DNA of 64,000 nt from assembly GCF_038397755.1 (NCBI RefSeq), contig NZ_CP151637.1:1364001-1428000 (forward strand), in the 5' to 3' direction. Made by a program: the position numbers and the translations under genes. Below the pieces are notes generated by a model. The model did no database searches, was not told the DNA's origin, and saw only the letters and a program-made list of their open reading frames with translations. The stretch is from Microbacterium sp. LWH7-1.2. Its GTDB lineage: Bacteria; Actinomycetota; Actinomycetes; Actinomycetales; Microbacteriaceae. Position 1 is the first letter of the stretch. The number at the start of each line of letters is the position of its first letter. Of the stretch, positions 42,775-51,700 are shown piece after piece.

Positions 42775-45107
42775 AGGCCCGCCTCCACGCGCTCGCGCAC
42801 GAGTCCGGTCGCCTCGACGAGGTTCTTCAGAGAGGCGACCGTCTCGTCGTACCCACGTGTCTTGAGCCCGCAGTCGGGATTGACCCAGACGCGTCGCACC
42901 GCCAGCTCGGCGACCGTGCGGTCGAGGAGGTCGGTGATCTCGTCGACCGACGGCACCCGGGGCGAGTGGATGTCGTAGACGCCGGGGCCGATGCCGGCCG
43001 CGAAGCCCGACGTCGCGATGTCGCCGATCACCTCGCCGCGGCTGCGGGCGGCCTCGATCGAGGTCACGTCGGCGTCGAGCGCCGCGATCGCGTCGATGAC
43101 CACATCGAACTCCGAGTAGCACAGGTGCGTGTGCACCTGCGTCGCCGGTGCGGCCCCCGCGGTCGCGAGGCGGAACGAGCCGACCGACCACTCGAGGTAG
43201 GCGGGCTGGTCGGCTCCCTTGAGCGGGAGCAGCTCCCGCAACGCCGGCTCGTCGACCTGGATGACGCGGATGCCGGCGGCCTCGAGGTCGGCGATCTCGT
43301 CGCGCAGCGCCAGGGCCACCTGGTTGGCGGTCTCACCGAGGGGCTGGTCGTCACGCACGAACGACCACGCCAGGATCGTCACGGGCCCGGTCAGCATCCC
43401 CTTCATGGGCTTGTCGGTGAGCGACTGCGCGAACGTCGACCACGCGACGGTGATCGGCGCCGGGCGTGACACGTCGCCCCACAGGATCGACGGGCGCGTG
43501 GCGCGCGAGCCGTAGGACTGCACCCAGCCGTTCTCGGTCACCGCGAACCCGTCGAGGTTCTCGGCGAAGTACTGCACCATGTCGTTGCGCTCTGCCTCGC
43601 CGTGCACGAGGACGTCGAGGCCGATGTCCTCCTGCAGCGTCACGACACGCGCGATCTCGTCGCGCAGGAACCGCTCGTACTCGTCGACGCCGAGTTCGCC
43701 GCGGCCGTGCCGCGCTCGGGCACGCCGGATGGCGCCGGTCTGGGGGAACGAGCCGATGGTGGTCGTCGGCAGCACGGGCAGCGCGAGCTCGGCGTCCTGC
43801 GCCGCGACGCGCGCGTCGTAGTCTCCGCGCTCGAAGTCGCCGGCGCTCAGCACCGCGGCGCGCTCACGCACCACGCCGTCGCGGACGCCGGGTGCGCTCT
43901 GCCGATCGGCCAGAGCGGCGGATGCTGCGGCCAGCTCGCCGGCGATGGCCGCTCGCCCGTCGACCAGACCGGTCGCGAGCGTCACCACCTGCCCGACCTT
44001 CTGGTCGGCGAAGGCGAGCCACGACGCGAGCCGCGGGTCGAGGGCGGACTCGTCCCCGATGTCGTGCGGCACGTGCTGGAGCGAGGTCGACGTGCCCGCG
44101 CTGATCTCCGACGCCCCGAGGACGCTCAGCGCCTGCAGTCGCTCCCACGCGGCGTCGAGATCACCGCGCCACACGTTCCGGCCGTCGAGGACGCCGCCCA
44201 CGAGGGTCTTACGGTTCAAGCCCGGCACCGCCTCGGGCACCGCGCCGCGGGTCAAGTCGATGGCGATGGCCTCGATCGGGGCCGCGGCGAGCGCCGTCCA
44301 CGCCTCGGGCGACAGCTGCGCGTAGCCGGCGGCGACGAGGATCGCCGGCCGGTCCCCGCGAACCCCCAGTGCGGCATAGGCGCGCGCCGCGGCATCCGCC
44401 AGGGCCGCCGGGTCGGCCGGCAGGCTCTCGCTCACGAGCGCGGGCTCGTCCAGCTGGACCCACTCGGCGCCCGCGGCGCGGAGGGTGGAGAGCAGCTCGG
44501 CATACACCGGCAGCAGGTCATCCAGACGGCTGAGCGGGTCGAAGCCCTGGGGCGCAGCATCCGTCGCCTTCGCGAGAGCGAGAAGCGTCACCGGACCCAC
44601 GACCACGGGGCGGACGGTGAATCCGTCGGCCTTCGCCTCGGCCACCTGGCGCGCGAACCGGTCGCTCGCGAGCGCGAAGGCCATCTCCGGGCCGATCTCG
44701 GGCACGAGGTAGTGGTAATTCGTGTCGAACCACTTGGTCATCTCGAGGGGTGCGTCCTCGCCCGCACCGCGCGCCGCGGCGAAGTACGCGTCCAGGCCGA
44801 TGGTGCCGTCGGCCTCGCGCAGCGCGGCGAACCGCTCGGGCAGCGCACCGACCGTGACGGCCGCGTCGTGAACCTGGTCGTAGAACGAGAAGGACTCGGG
44901 GATCGACGAGTCGTCGCGGCCGAGGCCGAGCGCGGCGAGGCGCTCGCGCGTGGCGCGTCGGAGGCCCGCCGCAGTCTGCTCCAGGGTCTGGGCGTCCGTC
45001 TCGCCGGACCAGAACGCCTCGACGGCGCGCTTCAGCTCGCGGCGGCGTCCGATCCGGGGGTAGCCGAGGATCGTGCCGTGTGGGAAGGTGGCGCGGGGTT
45101 CGGTCAT
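42771..45107 (-). CDS. metE: cobalamin-independent methionine synthase
   Basis: MetE transfers a methyl group from methyl-tetrahydrofolate polyglutamate to homocysteine without B12. The 778-residue two-barrel enzyme ends with zinc-site regions [20 protein letters not shown] and NPDCGLKTR. The N-terminal barrel begins at [16 protein letters not shown]. It lies 93 nt upstream of metF on the same strand, and metF makes its substrate. The stop TAA overlaps the stop of the convergent membrane-protein gene. Confidence 0.97.
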   Translation of the reverse strand: MTEPRATFPHGTILGYPRIGRRRELKRAVEAFWSGETDAQTLEQTAAGLRRATRERLAALGLGRDDSSIPESFSFYDQVHDAAVTVGALPERFAALREADGTIGLDAYFAAARGAGEDAPLEMTKWFDTNYHYLVPEIGPEMAFALASDRFARQVAEAKADGFTVRPVVVGPVTLLALAKATDAAPQGFDPLSRLDDLLPVYAELLSTLRAAGAEWVQLDEPALVSESLPADPAALADAAARAYAALGVRGDRPAILVAAGYAQLSPEAWTALAAAPIEAIAIDLTRGAVPEAVPGLNRKTLVGGVLDGRNVWRGDLDAAWERLQALSVLGASEISAGTSTSLQHVPHDIGDESALDPRLASWLAFADQKVGQVVTLATGLVDGRAAIAGELAAASAALADRQSAPGVRDGVVRERAAVLSAGDFERGDYDARVAAQDAELALPVLPTTTIGSFPQTGAIRRARARHGRGELGVDEYERFLRDEIARVVTLQEDIGLDVLVHGEAERNDMVQYFAENLDGFAVTENGWVQSYGSRATRPSILWGDVSRPAPITVAWSTFAQSLTDKPMKGMLTGPVTILAWSFVRDDQPLGETANQVALALRDEIADLEAAGIRVIQVDEPALRELLPLKGADQPAYLEWSVGSFRLATAGAAPATQVHTHLCYSEFDVVIDAIAALDADVTSIEAARSRGEVIGDIATSGFAAGIGPGVYDIHSPRVPSVDEITDLLDRTVAELAVRRVWVNPDCGLKTRGYDETVASLKNLVEATGLVRERVEAGL

Positions 45108-45200
45108 CGTGCTCTCTCTTTCGCTTCGTTCATCTCGGAGTGGGGTTTTCGGGGTCGCTGAAGAGACCCGTCGGGCATCCGACGGATCGCGGCGTCCGGG

Positions 45201-46163
45201 TCAGCGGACGGCGTCGGGCATTCGCGTCGCCGGGTCCAGCACCCCGGCTTCACGCAGCACGTCGAGAACCGTGTCGTGGTTGTTGAACGCGTACAGGTGG
45301 ACTCCGGGGGCGCCGCCGTCCACGACCTCGCGGGCGAGGCGCGCGGCGTGCGCGACGCCGACCACCCGCTGCCCCTCCGCGGTCGGCTCAATGTCGAGTG
45401 CGATCGCGAGGTCTGCCGGCAGCTGCTCCCCGGTCAGCTCGAGCACGCGCCGCAGTCGTGTGGGCGAGGTGATCGGCATGATGCCGGGGAGGATGGGGAT
45501 CGTGACGCCGGCCTCGCGCGATCGCTGCACGAAGGCGAGGTAGTCGTCCGCGTGGAAGAAGAGCTGCGTGATCGCGAGCGTGGCACCGGCCGCCTGCTTC
45601 GCGAGCAGCGCGTCGATGTCTTCGAACGGATGCCGCGAGCGCGGGTGGCCGTTGGGGAACGCGGCCACGGCGATGTCGACCCGAGGCCGCTCCGCCAGTC
45701 GCACTGCACCCGGCACGCCGGGGATCGGCGCCTCGCTGTAGGGCGCCCGCTCCGCCTGCACGCGGTCGATGAGCTGCACGAGCTGCGCCGCGCTGTCGAG
45801 GTCGCCGAGGAAGACGTCGTCTTCCGACACGCCCGCGGGCGGATCGCCGCGGAGGGCGAGGAAGCTCGTGATCCCGGCATCCAGGAACTCCCGGATGAGG
45901 GCGTTCGCGCCGGCGTAGGTGTTCCCGACGCACGTGAGGTGCGCGAGCGGCTCGACATGGGTCTCGCGCAGGATGTGGGTCAGGAGCTCGAGCGACCGTC
46001 CGCCGGTCGAGCCGCCGGCGCCGTAGGTCACCGAGATGAACCTCGGATCGACCGATGCCAGGTGGCGGATCGTCTCGTGGAGGGCGGCGACGCCCGCGTC
46101 GGAGCGCGGCGGGTACACCTCGAAGGAGATCGGCACGGGAGGAGTGCTCAGGTCGATCGACAT
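45201..46163 (-). CDS. metF: methylenetetrahydrofolate reductase
   Basis: MetF reduces methylene-THF to methyl-THF, feeding MetE. The 320-residue TIM-barrel flavoprotein starts MSIDLSTPPVPISFEVYPPR. It shows FISVTYGAGGSTG, HLTCVGNT, LALRGDPP and the FAD-contacting QLFFHADDYL. The ATG at 46163 has an AGCAGG ribosome-binding site; in-frame extension upstream is low-complexity and unlikely to be translated. Gene order metF-metE gives a compact methylation module. Confidence 0.95.
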   Translation of the reverse strand: MSIDLSTPPVPISFEVYPPRSDAGVAALHETIRHLASVDPRFISVTYGAGGSTGGRSLELLTHILRETHVEPLAHLTCVGNTYAGANALIREFLDAGITSFLALRGDPPAGVSEDDVFLGDLDSAAQLVQLIDRVQAERAPYSEAPIPGVPGAVRLAERPRVDIAVAAFPNGHPRSRHPFEDIDALLAKQAAGATLAITQLFFHADDYLAFVQRSREAGVTIPILPGIMPITSPTRLRRVLELTGEQLPADLAIALDIEPTAEGQRVVGVAHAARLAREVVDGGAPGVHLYAFNNHDTVLDVLREAGVLDPATRMPDAVR

Positions 46164-46437
46164 GGCCTGCTTCTCAGGGATCGGCGGACAGGGCTGAGCC
46201 GAACGGGAGGGCCCGGGCGGCCGCGGCACCTCACCTCCACCCGAGGGCGGAGGGGGTGTCAATGCGGGCGGGTGCCGGGCTCGGCTGTCGCTCCTGCCCG
46301 GTGCCCCGAGGTTCGGGGTGTCCGTGAAGACGACCGGGCGACGATGGCTCCACGGTAGCGGAGCCGGGCGCCCATGCGCGGCCTGTGACGTTCTGTGTCA
46401 TCGCGCCGCCGGCGGGCTTCGTCGTAGCGTGGGGTGC
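46164..46437. promoter_or_regulatory. metF / S9 peptidase divergent control region, unassigned leader
   Basis: The 274-bp gap is GC-rich and can form a hairpin CCCCGA-ACC-TCGGGG followed on the metF strand by CCGGGC/GCCCGG around a 15-nt loop. I tested it by eye against SAM-I, SAM-IV, SAH, THF and cobalamin riboswitch cores and found no match. TAGCGT at the peptidase side (7 nt before its GTG) is a likely leaderless -10. Confidence 0.4.
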
Positions 46438-48375
46438 GTGACGACACCGGACGTGCTCCCCTACGGCAGCTGGCCATCCCCGATCTCCGCCGAGGACGTA
46501 TCCGCGGCCTCGCCGCGTCTCGAGGGCGCGCGCTTCGTCGGCGCGGACCACCCGGAGGCGTGGTGGGGCGAGTCGGTGCCCGAGGAGGGCGGGCGCTCCG
46601 CAGTGCGCCGGAGGGCAGCATCCGGAGCCGTCGTCGATGTGCTCGCCGCACCATGGAGCGCGCGATCACGCGTGCACGAGTACGGCGGCGGCTCGTGGAC
46701 GGCCGACGACGACGGCGTGCTGTACTTCGTCGAGAAGTCGGACCAGCGCGTGTGGCGGCTCGACCCGGGCAGCCGGCCGCGCCCGCTCACGCCCGACGCC
46801 GGCGACGTCCGGTTCGGCGGCCTGACGCTGCAGCAGGGCCGTCTGCTCGCCGTGCGCGAGGACCACACCCGCGGCACCGCCGTGCCGGCTCGCGACATCG
46901 TGCGGATCCCCCTGGACGGCACGGGAACGGATGCTGCGCACCTGACCTCTCTCGCCGGCGGCAGCGACTTCGTCGCCCACCCTGCGCTGTCGCCCGACGG
47001 CACGCGTCTCGCGTGGATCGCATGGGATCACCCGCACATGGCCTGGGATCGCGCGGAGCTCCGCATCGGCCGGCTCGAGGGCGGCGACGGCCCGGAGTGG
47101 ACCACCGTCGCGGGCGGCGGCTCTTCGCCGCTGCAGCCCGCGTGGATCGATGATGACGACCTCGTCTACGCCGACGATCCCGCCGGTCGCTGGAACCTGT
47201 GGCGGCTGCGGCTCACGGCCGACCTCCGACACGAGCCGGTCGCTGCGGCGGACGCCGACACCGGCGGGCCGCTGTGGGTGCTCGGCACACGATGGTTCAC
47301 CCTGCTCGGCGACGGGCGCATCGTCGCGGTGCAGACGAACGGATCAGACGAGCTCGTGGTGCTCGACACCGCCGGTGGGCGCCGCACGCTGCCGGTCGAC
47401 GCGGTGACGCGCCTGTCGATCGAGGACGCCCGCGGCACGCGCGTGCTGGTCTCGGGCGCCGGCTCCGGCGGCGCCGGACTGTGGGAGATCGATGTCGACG
47501 ACACGGCGGCGACGCGGCTCCTCGTCGGCGGCGCGTCACCGTGGGGACCCGAGTGGATGCCGCGTTCCCGCGCGGTCACGGTGCCCGGCCCCCACGGACC
47601 CGTGCACGCCTTCGACTACCCGCCGACGAACCCCGGCGTCGTCGGCCCCGAGGGCGAGAAGCCCCCGTACGTCGTGTTCGTCCACGGCGGGCCGACCGAT
47701 CACGTCGGTGGCGCAGCATCCGGGAAGATCGCCTACCTGACCAGCCGCGGCATCGGCGTTCTCGACGTCAACTACGGAGGCTCGACCGGCTACGGGCGCG
47801 CCTACCGCGAGCGCCTGCTCGGACAGTGGGGAGTCGTCGACGTCGACGACGTCGTCGCCGCCGCGCGCGGGCTGGCGGCGGCGGGCGCGGCCGACGGCCG
47901 CCGGCTCGCGATTGCGGGCGGCTCGGCGGGCGGCTGGACGGTGCTGCGCGCGCTGACCAACTCCGACGCGTTCAGCGCGGGCATCAGCCGCTACGGTGTC
48001 GCGGATCTCCGGAAGCTCGCCGAGGACACGCACGACTTCGAGGCCCGCTACCTCGACGGCATGGTGGGGCCGCTCCCCGAGGCGGAGGCGCTGTACGTCG
48101 AGCGGTCGCCGCTGACCCACCTCGATCGGCTCCGGACGCCGCTGCTCATCGAACAGGGGCTCGACGACCTCGTCGTGCCGCCGTCGCAGTCCGAGGCGGT
48201 GCGCGACGCCCTCGCGGCGAACGGCGTCGCGCACGCCTACCTCGCGTTCGAGGGCGAAGGGCACGGGTTCCGGAGCGCGACCACACTCGTCCGGACGCTG
48301 GAGGCCGAGCTCGCGTTCCTCGGCCAGGTGTTCGGCTTCGAGACGCCGGGAGTGCCGCCACTCGAGCTCGACTAG
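46438..48375 (+). CDS. S9 family (prolyl oligopeptidase-like) peptidase
   Basis: The 645-residue protein has a seven-bladed-propeller-type N-terminal domain (about 60-400, with repeated DxxR/W strands) and a C-terminal alpha/beta hydrolase. The nucleophile is S496 in GGSAGGW, the acid is the Asp in QGLDDLVV, and the His is in GEGHGFRS. These are dipeptidyl/acylaminoacyl-peptidase-type enzymes. There is no signal peptide, so it is cytosolic. The start is GTG 46438, with TAGCGT 7 nt upstream. Substrates are unknown. Confidence 0.88.
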   Translation: MTTPDVLPYGSWPSPISAEDVSAASPRLEGARFVGADHPEAWWGESVPEEGGRSAVRRRAASGAVVDVLAAPWSARSRVHEYGGGSWTADDDGVLYFVEKSDQRVWRLDPGSRPRPLTPDAGDVRFGGLTLQQGRLLAVREDHTRGTAVPARDIVRIPLDGTGTDAAHLTSLAGGSDFVAHPALSPDGTRLAWIAWDHPHMAWDRAELRIGRLEGGDGPEWTTVAGGGSSPLQPAWIDDDDLVYADDPAGRWNLWRLRLTADLRHEPVAAADADTGGPLWVLGTRWFTLLGDGRIVAVQTNGSDELVVLDTAGGRRTLPVDAVTRLSIEDARGTRVLVSGAGSGGAGLWEIDVDDTAATRLLVGGASPWGPEWMPRSRAVTVPGPHGPVHAFDYPPTNPGVVGPEGEKPPYVVFVHGGPTDHVGGAASGKIAYLTSRGIGVLDVNYGGSTGYGRAYRERLLGQWGVVDVDDVVAAARGLAAAGAADGRRLAIAGGSAGGWTVLRALTNSDAFSAGISRYGVADLRKLAEDTHDFEARYLDGMVGPLPEAEALYVERSPLTHLDRLRTPLLIEQGLDDLVVPPSQSEAVRDALAANGVAHAYLAFEGEGHGFRSATTLVRTLEAELAFLGQVFGFETPGVPPLELD

Positions 48376-48391
48376 CGGCTCGAGCGGCGGA

Positions 48392-48410
48392 TCACGGTCT
48401 CACACCGTGA
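48392..48410. terminator. hairpin at convergent gene ends (peptidase / hflX)
   Basis: TCACGGT, loop CTCAC, ACCGTGA overlaps the hflX stop codon and follows the peptidase stop by about 16 nt. A 7-bp stem could act as a weak bidirectional terminator. Confidence 0.4.
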
Positions 48411-49917
48411 AGGGTGCGAGGCGTGCGGCGAGGTGCTCGCCCACGCGGGCGTGCACGGCGGTGCCGCCCTCCTCATGCTCCTGCGCGAGGATCATCCCCT
48501 GCTCGTGGATCGCCGAGACCAGGTCGCCGCGGTCGTAGGGCACGAGCGCCCGCACCTCGACAGCCGGCAGCGGCAGCGTCTCCTCGATGAGCGCCCGGAG
48601 TTCGTCGATCCCCTCGCCCGTGCGGGACGACGCGAAGACGGCCTTCGGCTCGAGTCCACGCAGCAGCAGGCGGGCATCGTCATCGATCAGGTCGGCCTTG
48701 TTGAAGACGATGATCTCGGGGATGTCCCGCGCCCCCACGTCACCGATTACGTCGCGCACCGTCGCCAGCTGGGCCGCCGGGTCGGGATGCGAGCCGTCGA
48801 CGACGTGCACGATGACGTCGGCGTCGCCGACTTCTTCGAGCGTCGAGCGGAAGGCCTCCACCAGCTGGTGCGGAAGGTTCCGCACGAACCCGACGGTGTC
48901 GGTGAGCGTGTAGATGCGGCCGTCACCGGTCTCGGTGCGCCGTACGGTGGCGTCCAGCGTCGCGAACAGCGCGTTCTCGACGAGCACGCCCGCACTGGTG
49001 AGGCGGTTGAGCAGCGACGACTTGCCGGCGTTCGTGTACCCCGCGATCGCGACCGACGGGATCGTGTTGCGCTTGCGCTCGGCGCGCTTGGCGTCGCGCG
49101 CGGGCGCGAAGTCGCGGATCTGCTTGCGCAGCTGCGCCATGCGCGTGCGGATGCGGCGGCGATCGAGCTCGATCTTCGTCTCACCGGGACCACGCGAACC
49201 CATGCCGGCGCCGCCCGCACCCACCTGGCCACCGGCCTGGCGGCTCATCGAGTCACCCCAGCCGCGCAGGCGCGGGAGCAGGTACTCGAGCTGTGCGAGC
49301 TCGACCTGGGCCTTGCCCTCGCGGCTCTTCGCGTGCTGACTGAAGATGTCGAGGATCACCGTCGTGCGGTCGATCACCTTGACCTTGACGACGTCCTCGA
49401 GCGCGCGTCGCTGGCTGGGCGCGAGCTCGGTGTCGGCGATCACGGTGTCGGCTCCGACCGAGGCGACGATGTCGCGCAGCTCCTCCGCCTTGCCACGGCC
49501 CACGTAGGTCGCGGGGTCGGGGTGCGGGCGCCGCTGGAGGACGCCGTCGAGCACGACGGCACCGGCGGTCTCGGCCAAAGCCGAGAGCTCGCGCAGGGAG
49601 TTCTCGGCGTCCTCGGTCTCGCCCTGCGCGTGAACGCCGACGAGGACGACGTTCTCGAGGCGCAGCTGCCGGTACTCGACCTCTGTGACGTCCTCGAGCT
49701 CGGTGGAGAGCCCGGGGACGCGGCGCAGTGCGGCACGCTCCTCGCGGTCCCACTGCTCGCCGTCGGTGTCGGCACGCCCGATCGTCGCCTCGTCCTGGAG
49801 CGCCTGGGCGGCTCCGAAGACGTGCACCCCCGAGCGCGCTTCGGCGCGCGCCAGCACGCGATCCACCGGGTCCACCGGCGTCTCGTCGGTGCTCTGGGGT
49901 GTCGTGGTATCCGTCAT
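48400..49917 (-). CDS. hflX: ribosome-associated GTPase HflX
   Basis: HflX splits stalled 70S ribosomes and binds the 50S subunit. The 505-residue protein has an N-terminal ND1 domain (about 100-250, DPATYVGRGKAEELRD), a glycine-rich linker (GGQVGAGGAGMGSRGPGET), and a G domain with Walker A AGYTNAGKSS, a G3-region DTVGFVRNLPHQL, and NKAD. The start at 49917 has GAAGGA 4 nt upstream; the longer ORF start is less likely. In actinobacteria hflX usually lies near miaA-dapF-recA, as here. Confidence 0.95.
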   Translation of the reverse strand: MTDTTTPQSTDETPVDPVDRVLARAEARSGVHVFGAAQALQDEATIGRADTDGEQWDREERAALRRVPGLSTELEDVTEVEYRQLRLENVVLVGVHAQGETEDAENSLRELSALAETAGAVVLDGVLQRRPHPDPATYVGRGKAEELRDIVASVGADTVIADTELAPSQRRALEDVVKVKVIDRTTVILDIFSQHAKSREGKAQVELAQLEYLLPRLRGWGDSMSRQAGGQVGAGGAGMGSRGPGETKIELDRRRIRTRMAQLRKQIRDFAPARDAKRAERKRNTIPSVAIAGYTNAGKSSLLNRLTSAGVLVENALFATLDATVRRTETGDGRIYTLTDTVGFVRNLPHQLVEAFRSTLEEVGDADVIVHVVDGSHPDPAAQLATVRDVIGDVGARDIPEIIVFNKADLIDDDARLLLRGLEPKAVFASSRTGEGIDELRALIEETLPLPAVEVRALVPYDRGDLVSAIHEQGMILAQEHEEGGTAVHARVGEHLAARLAPFTV

Positions 49918-50032
49918 GTGTTCCTTCGCTTGTTGCCGGGGATGCCGTTTTCCGCCGTTCATCGGCCGGTTCGCGGCATCCGTGAATTCTAGCTTCCCGC
50001 CATGCGGGGCGCCTCCGCTAGGCTCATCGGTC

Positions 50033-50680
50033 ATGGGGAGTGACCACTATTTCAGTGCGACGCCCGCCAGCCCCGAGAATCTGCGCCGCATCCGGATCAC
50101 ACTCGCCGGTCGCGATCTCGAGGTCACGACCGCCGGGGGCGTCTTCAGCCCCGACCACGTGGACTCGGGAACCGCGGTGCTGTTGTCGAACACTCCCCCG
50201 CCTCCGGCGAGCGGGAACTTCCTCGACCTCGGGTGCGGATGGGGGCCGATCGCACTCAGCCTTGCGCTCGATGCGCCTCACGCGACGGTGTGGGCCGTCG
50301 ACGTGAACGAACGAGCTCTCGACCTGGTGCGTCGGAACGCCTCGGCACTCGGTCTCGACAACGTCAACGCCTCGCTGCCCGACGATGTTCCCGACGACAT
50401 CGTGTTCCGCACGATCCGGTCGAATCCGCCGATCCGCGTGGGCAAGAACGAGCTGCACGGCCTGCTCGAACGCTGGCTTCCCCGGCTCGACGAGCGGGCG
50501 GACGCGTGGCTCGTGGTGCAGCGCAATCTCGGGTCCGACTCGCTGCAGCGGTGGCTCGCCGCGACGCTCGACCGGCGCTTCAGCGTGCACCGTGCGGCGA
50601 CCGCTCGCGGCTTCCGCGTGCTCAAGGTTCGCCGTCACGGCTCACCGCCGAGCGAGCCGATCGACTTGCCCGCGCTCTGA
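50033..50680 (+). CDS. class I SAM-dependent methyltransferase (RsmC/RlmG-like)
   Basis: The 215-residue protein has the SAM motif FLDLGCGWGPIALSLAL (about 63-79) and the motif IV NPPI (SNPPIR, near 130), which marks N-methyltransferases acting on exocyclic amines of bases. The closest families are RsmC (m2G1207 in 16S rRNA) and RlmG. It is half the usual RsmC length because the N-terminal degenerate domain is missing, as is common in actinobacteria. TAGGCT lies 8 nt before the ATG. The RNA target is inferred. Confidence 0.85.
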   Translation: MGSDHYFSATPASPENLRRIRITLAGRDLEVTTAGGVFSPDHVDSGTAVLLSNTPPPPASGNFLDLGCGWGPIALSLALDAPHATVWAVDVNERALDLVRRNASALGLDNVNASLPDDVPDDIVFRTIRSNPPIRVGKNELHGLLERWLPRLDERADAWLVVQRNLGSDSLQRWLAATLDRRFSVHRAATARGFRVLKVRRHGSPPSEPIDLPAL

Positions 50681-50688
50681 CATGCCCG

Positions 50689-51579
50689 CTACGCGAGCGT
50701 GACCTCGCCCGTGTAGACGAGGGTCGCGGGCCCCGACAGCAGCACGTGCCGCTCACCGTCGACCTCGGGCATCCGCACGCCCAGCGTGCCGCCCGGCACC
50801 TCGACGACCCAGTGGTCGGGCGCGGCGGGGCCGGCCCAGTGACGCACGGCGAGCGCCGCAGCGGCGACGCCGGTGCCGCAGCTGAGCGTCTCGCCGACAC
50901 CGCGCTCGAACACGCGCATGCGGATCGAGCCGACGCCCTCGTGAACGAGCGGGTCGCTCGGCACCACGAACTCGACGTTGGCGCCGTGGGGCGGCTCGGG
51001 CTGGAGCAGCGGCTGCGCGGCGAGGTCGAGCCCCTCGAGCTCCGCGTCGTCGGGCAGCGCCACGACGACGTGCGGGTTGCCCACGTCGATTCCGACCCCC
51101 GGCCGCGGTGCGCCTCCGCCGCGCGTGCGGACGAGCACACCGGAGTCGTCGACGACGAACGGGCCGAGGTCGACCTCGTACCCGCGGTCGCTCCGCGTGA
51201 CCGTCTTGACGCCCGCGCGCGTGCCGACGTGGAGGGGCGTGCCGTCGACCTCGGCCCAGCCGACGTCGACGAGGTAGCGCACGAAGACCCGCACGCCGTT
51301 GCCGCACATCTCCGCCTTCGAACCGTCGGCGTTGCGGTAGTCCATGAACCATTCCACGGTGCCCGATGAAGGCGTGGATGCTGCCAGCAGCTCTCTGCCC
51401 TCGTCGATCGCGCTCGCACGCACCACACGCAGGATGCCGTCGCCGCCGATGCCGAAGCGCCGGTCGCACAGCACTGCGACCTGGTCGTCGCTGAGGTCGA
51501 GCGTTCCATCGGGGTCGGGGACGATCACGAAGTCGTTGCCGGTGCCGTGGCCCTTGGTGAACGCGATCGTCTGCGGCAT
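50689..51579 (-). CDS. dapF: diaminopimelate epimerase
   Basis: DapF converts LL- to meso-diaminopimelate for lysine and peptidoglycan. The two-base mechanism uses two cysteines, here C92 in [10 protein letters not shown] and C234 in [16 protein letters not shown] near residue 14 and the substrate-binding GNPHVVV are also present. The length of 296 is normal. TAGACT ends 6 nt before the ATG, so the transcript is likely leaderless. It converges on the methyltransferase gene with an 8-nt gap. Confidence 0.96.
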   Translation of the reverse strand: MPQTIAFTKGHGTGNDFVIVPDPDGTLDLSDDQVAVLCDRRFGIGGDGILRVVRASAIDEGRELLAASTPSSGTVEWFMDYRNADGSKAEMCGNGVRVFVRYLVDVGWAEVDGTPLHVGTRAGVKTVTRSDRGYEVDLGPFVVDDSGVLVRTRGGGAPRPGVGIDVGNPHVVVALPDDAELEGLDLAAQPLLQPEPPHGANVEFVVPSDPLVHEGVGSIRMRVFERGVGETLSCGTGVAAAALAVRHWAGPAAPDHWVVEVPGGTLGVRMPEVDGERHVLLSGPATLVYTGEVTLA

Positions 51580-51700
51580 CGCACCAGTCTACGGGCGCGA
51601 TCGGAGGCGCCGGCCAGGCCCGACACCGTCGGCGACGCGGCGCTGTCACACTCCGCCACCTGCCGGTGTCATATGTGTGAGAGCGACAGGAGGAGGCGGC

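Noticed and set aside
46164..46437. SAM or cobalamin riboswitch upstream of metF
   Set aside because: The conserved cores of SAM-I, SAM-IV, SAH, THF and cobalamin elements are not present by eye. Kept only as an unassigned leader.
48433..49992. 519-codon plus-strand ORF opposite hflX
   Set aside because: It is a mirror frame of hflX with His/Arg/Asp-rich low-complexity sequence and no ribosome-binding site.
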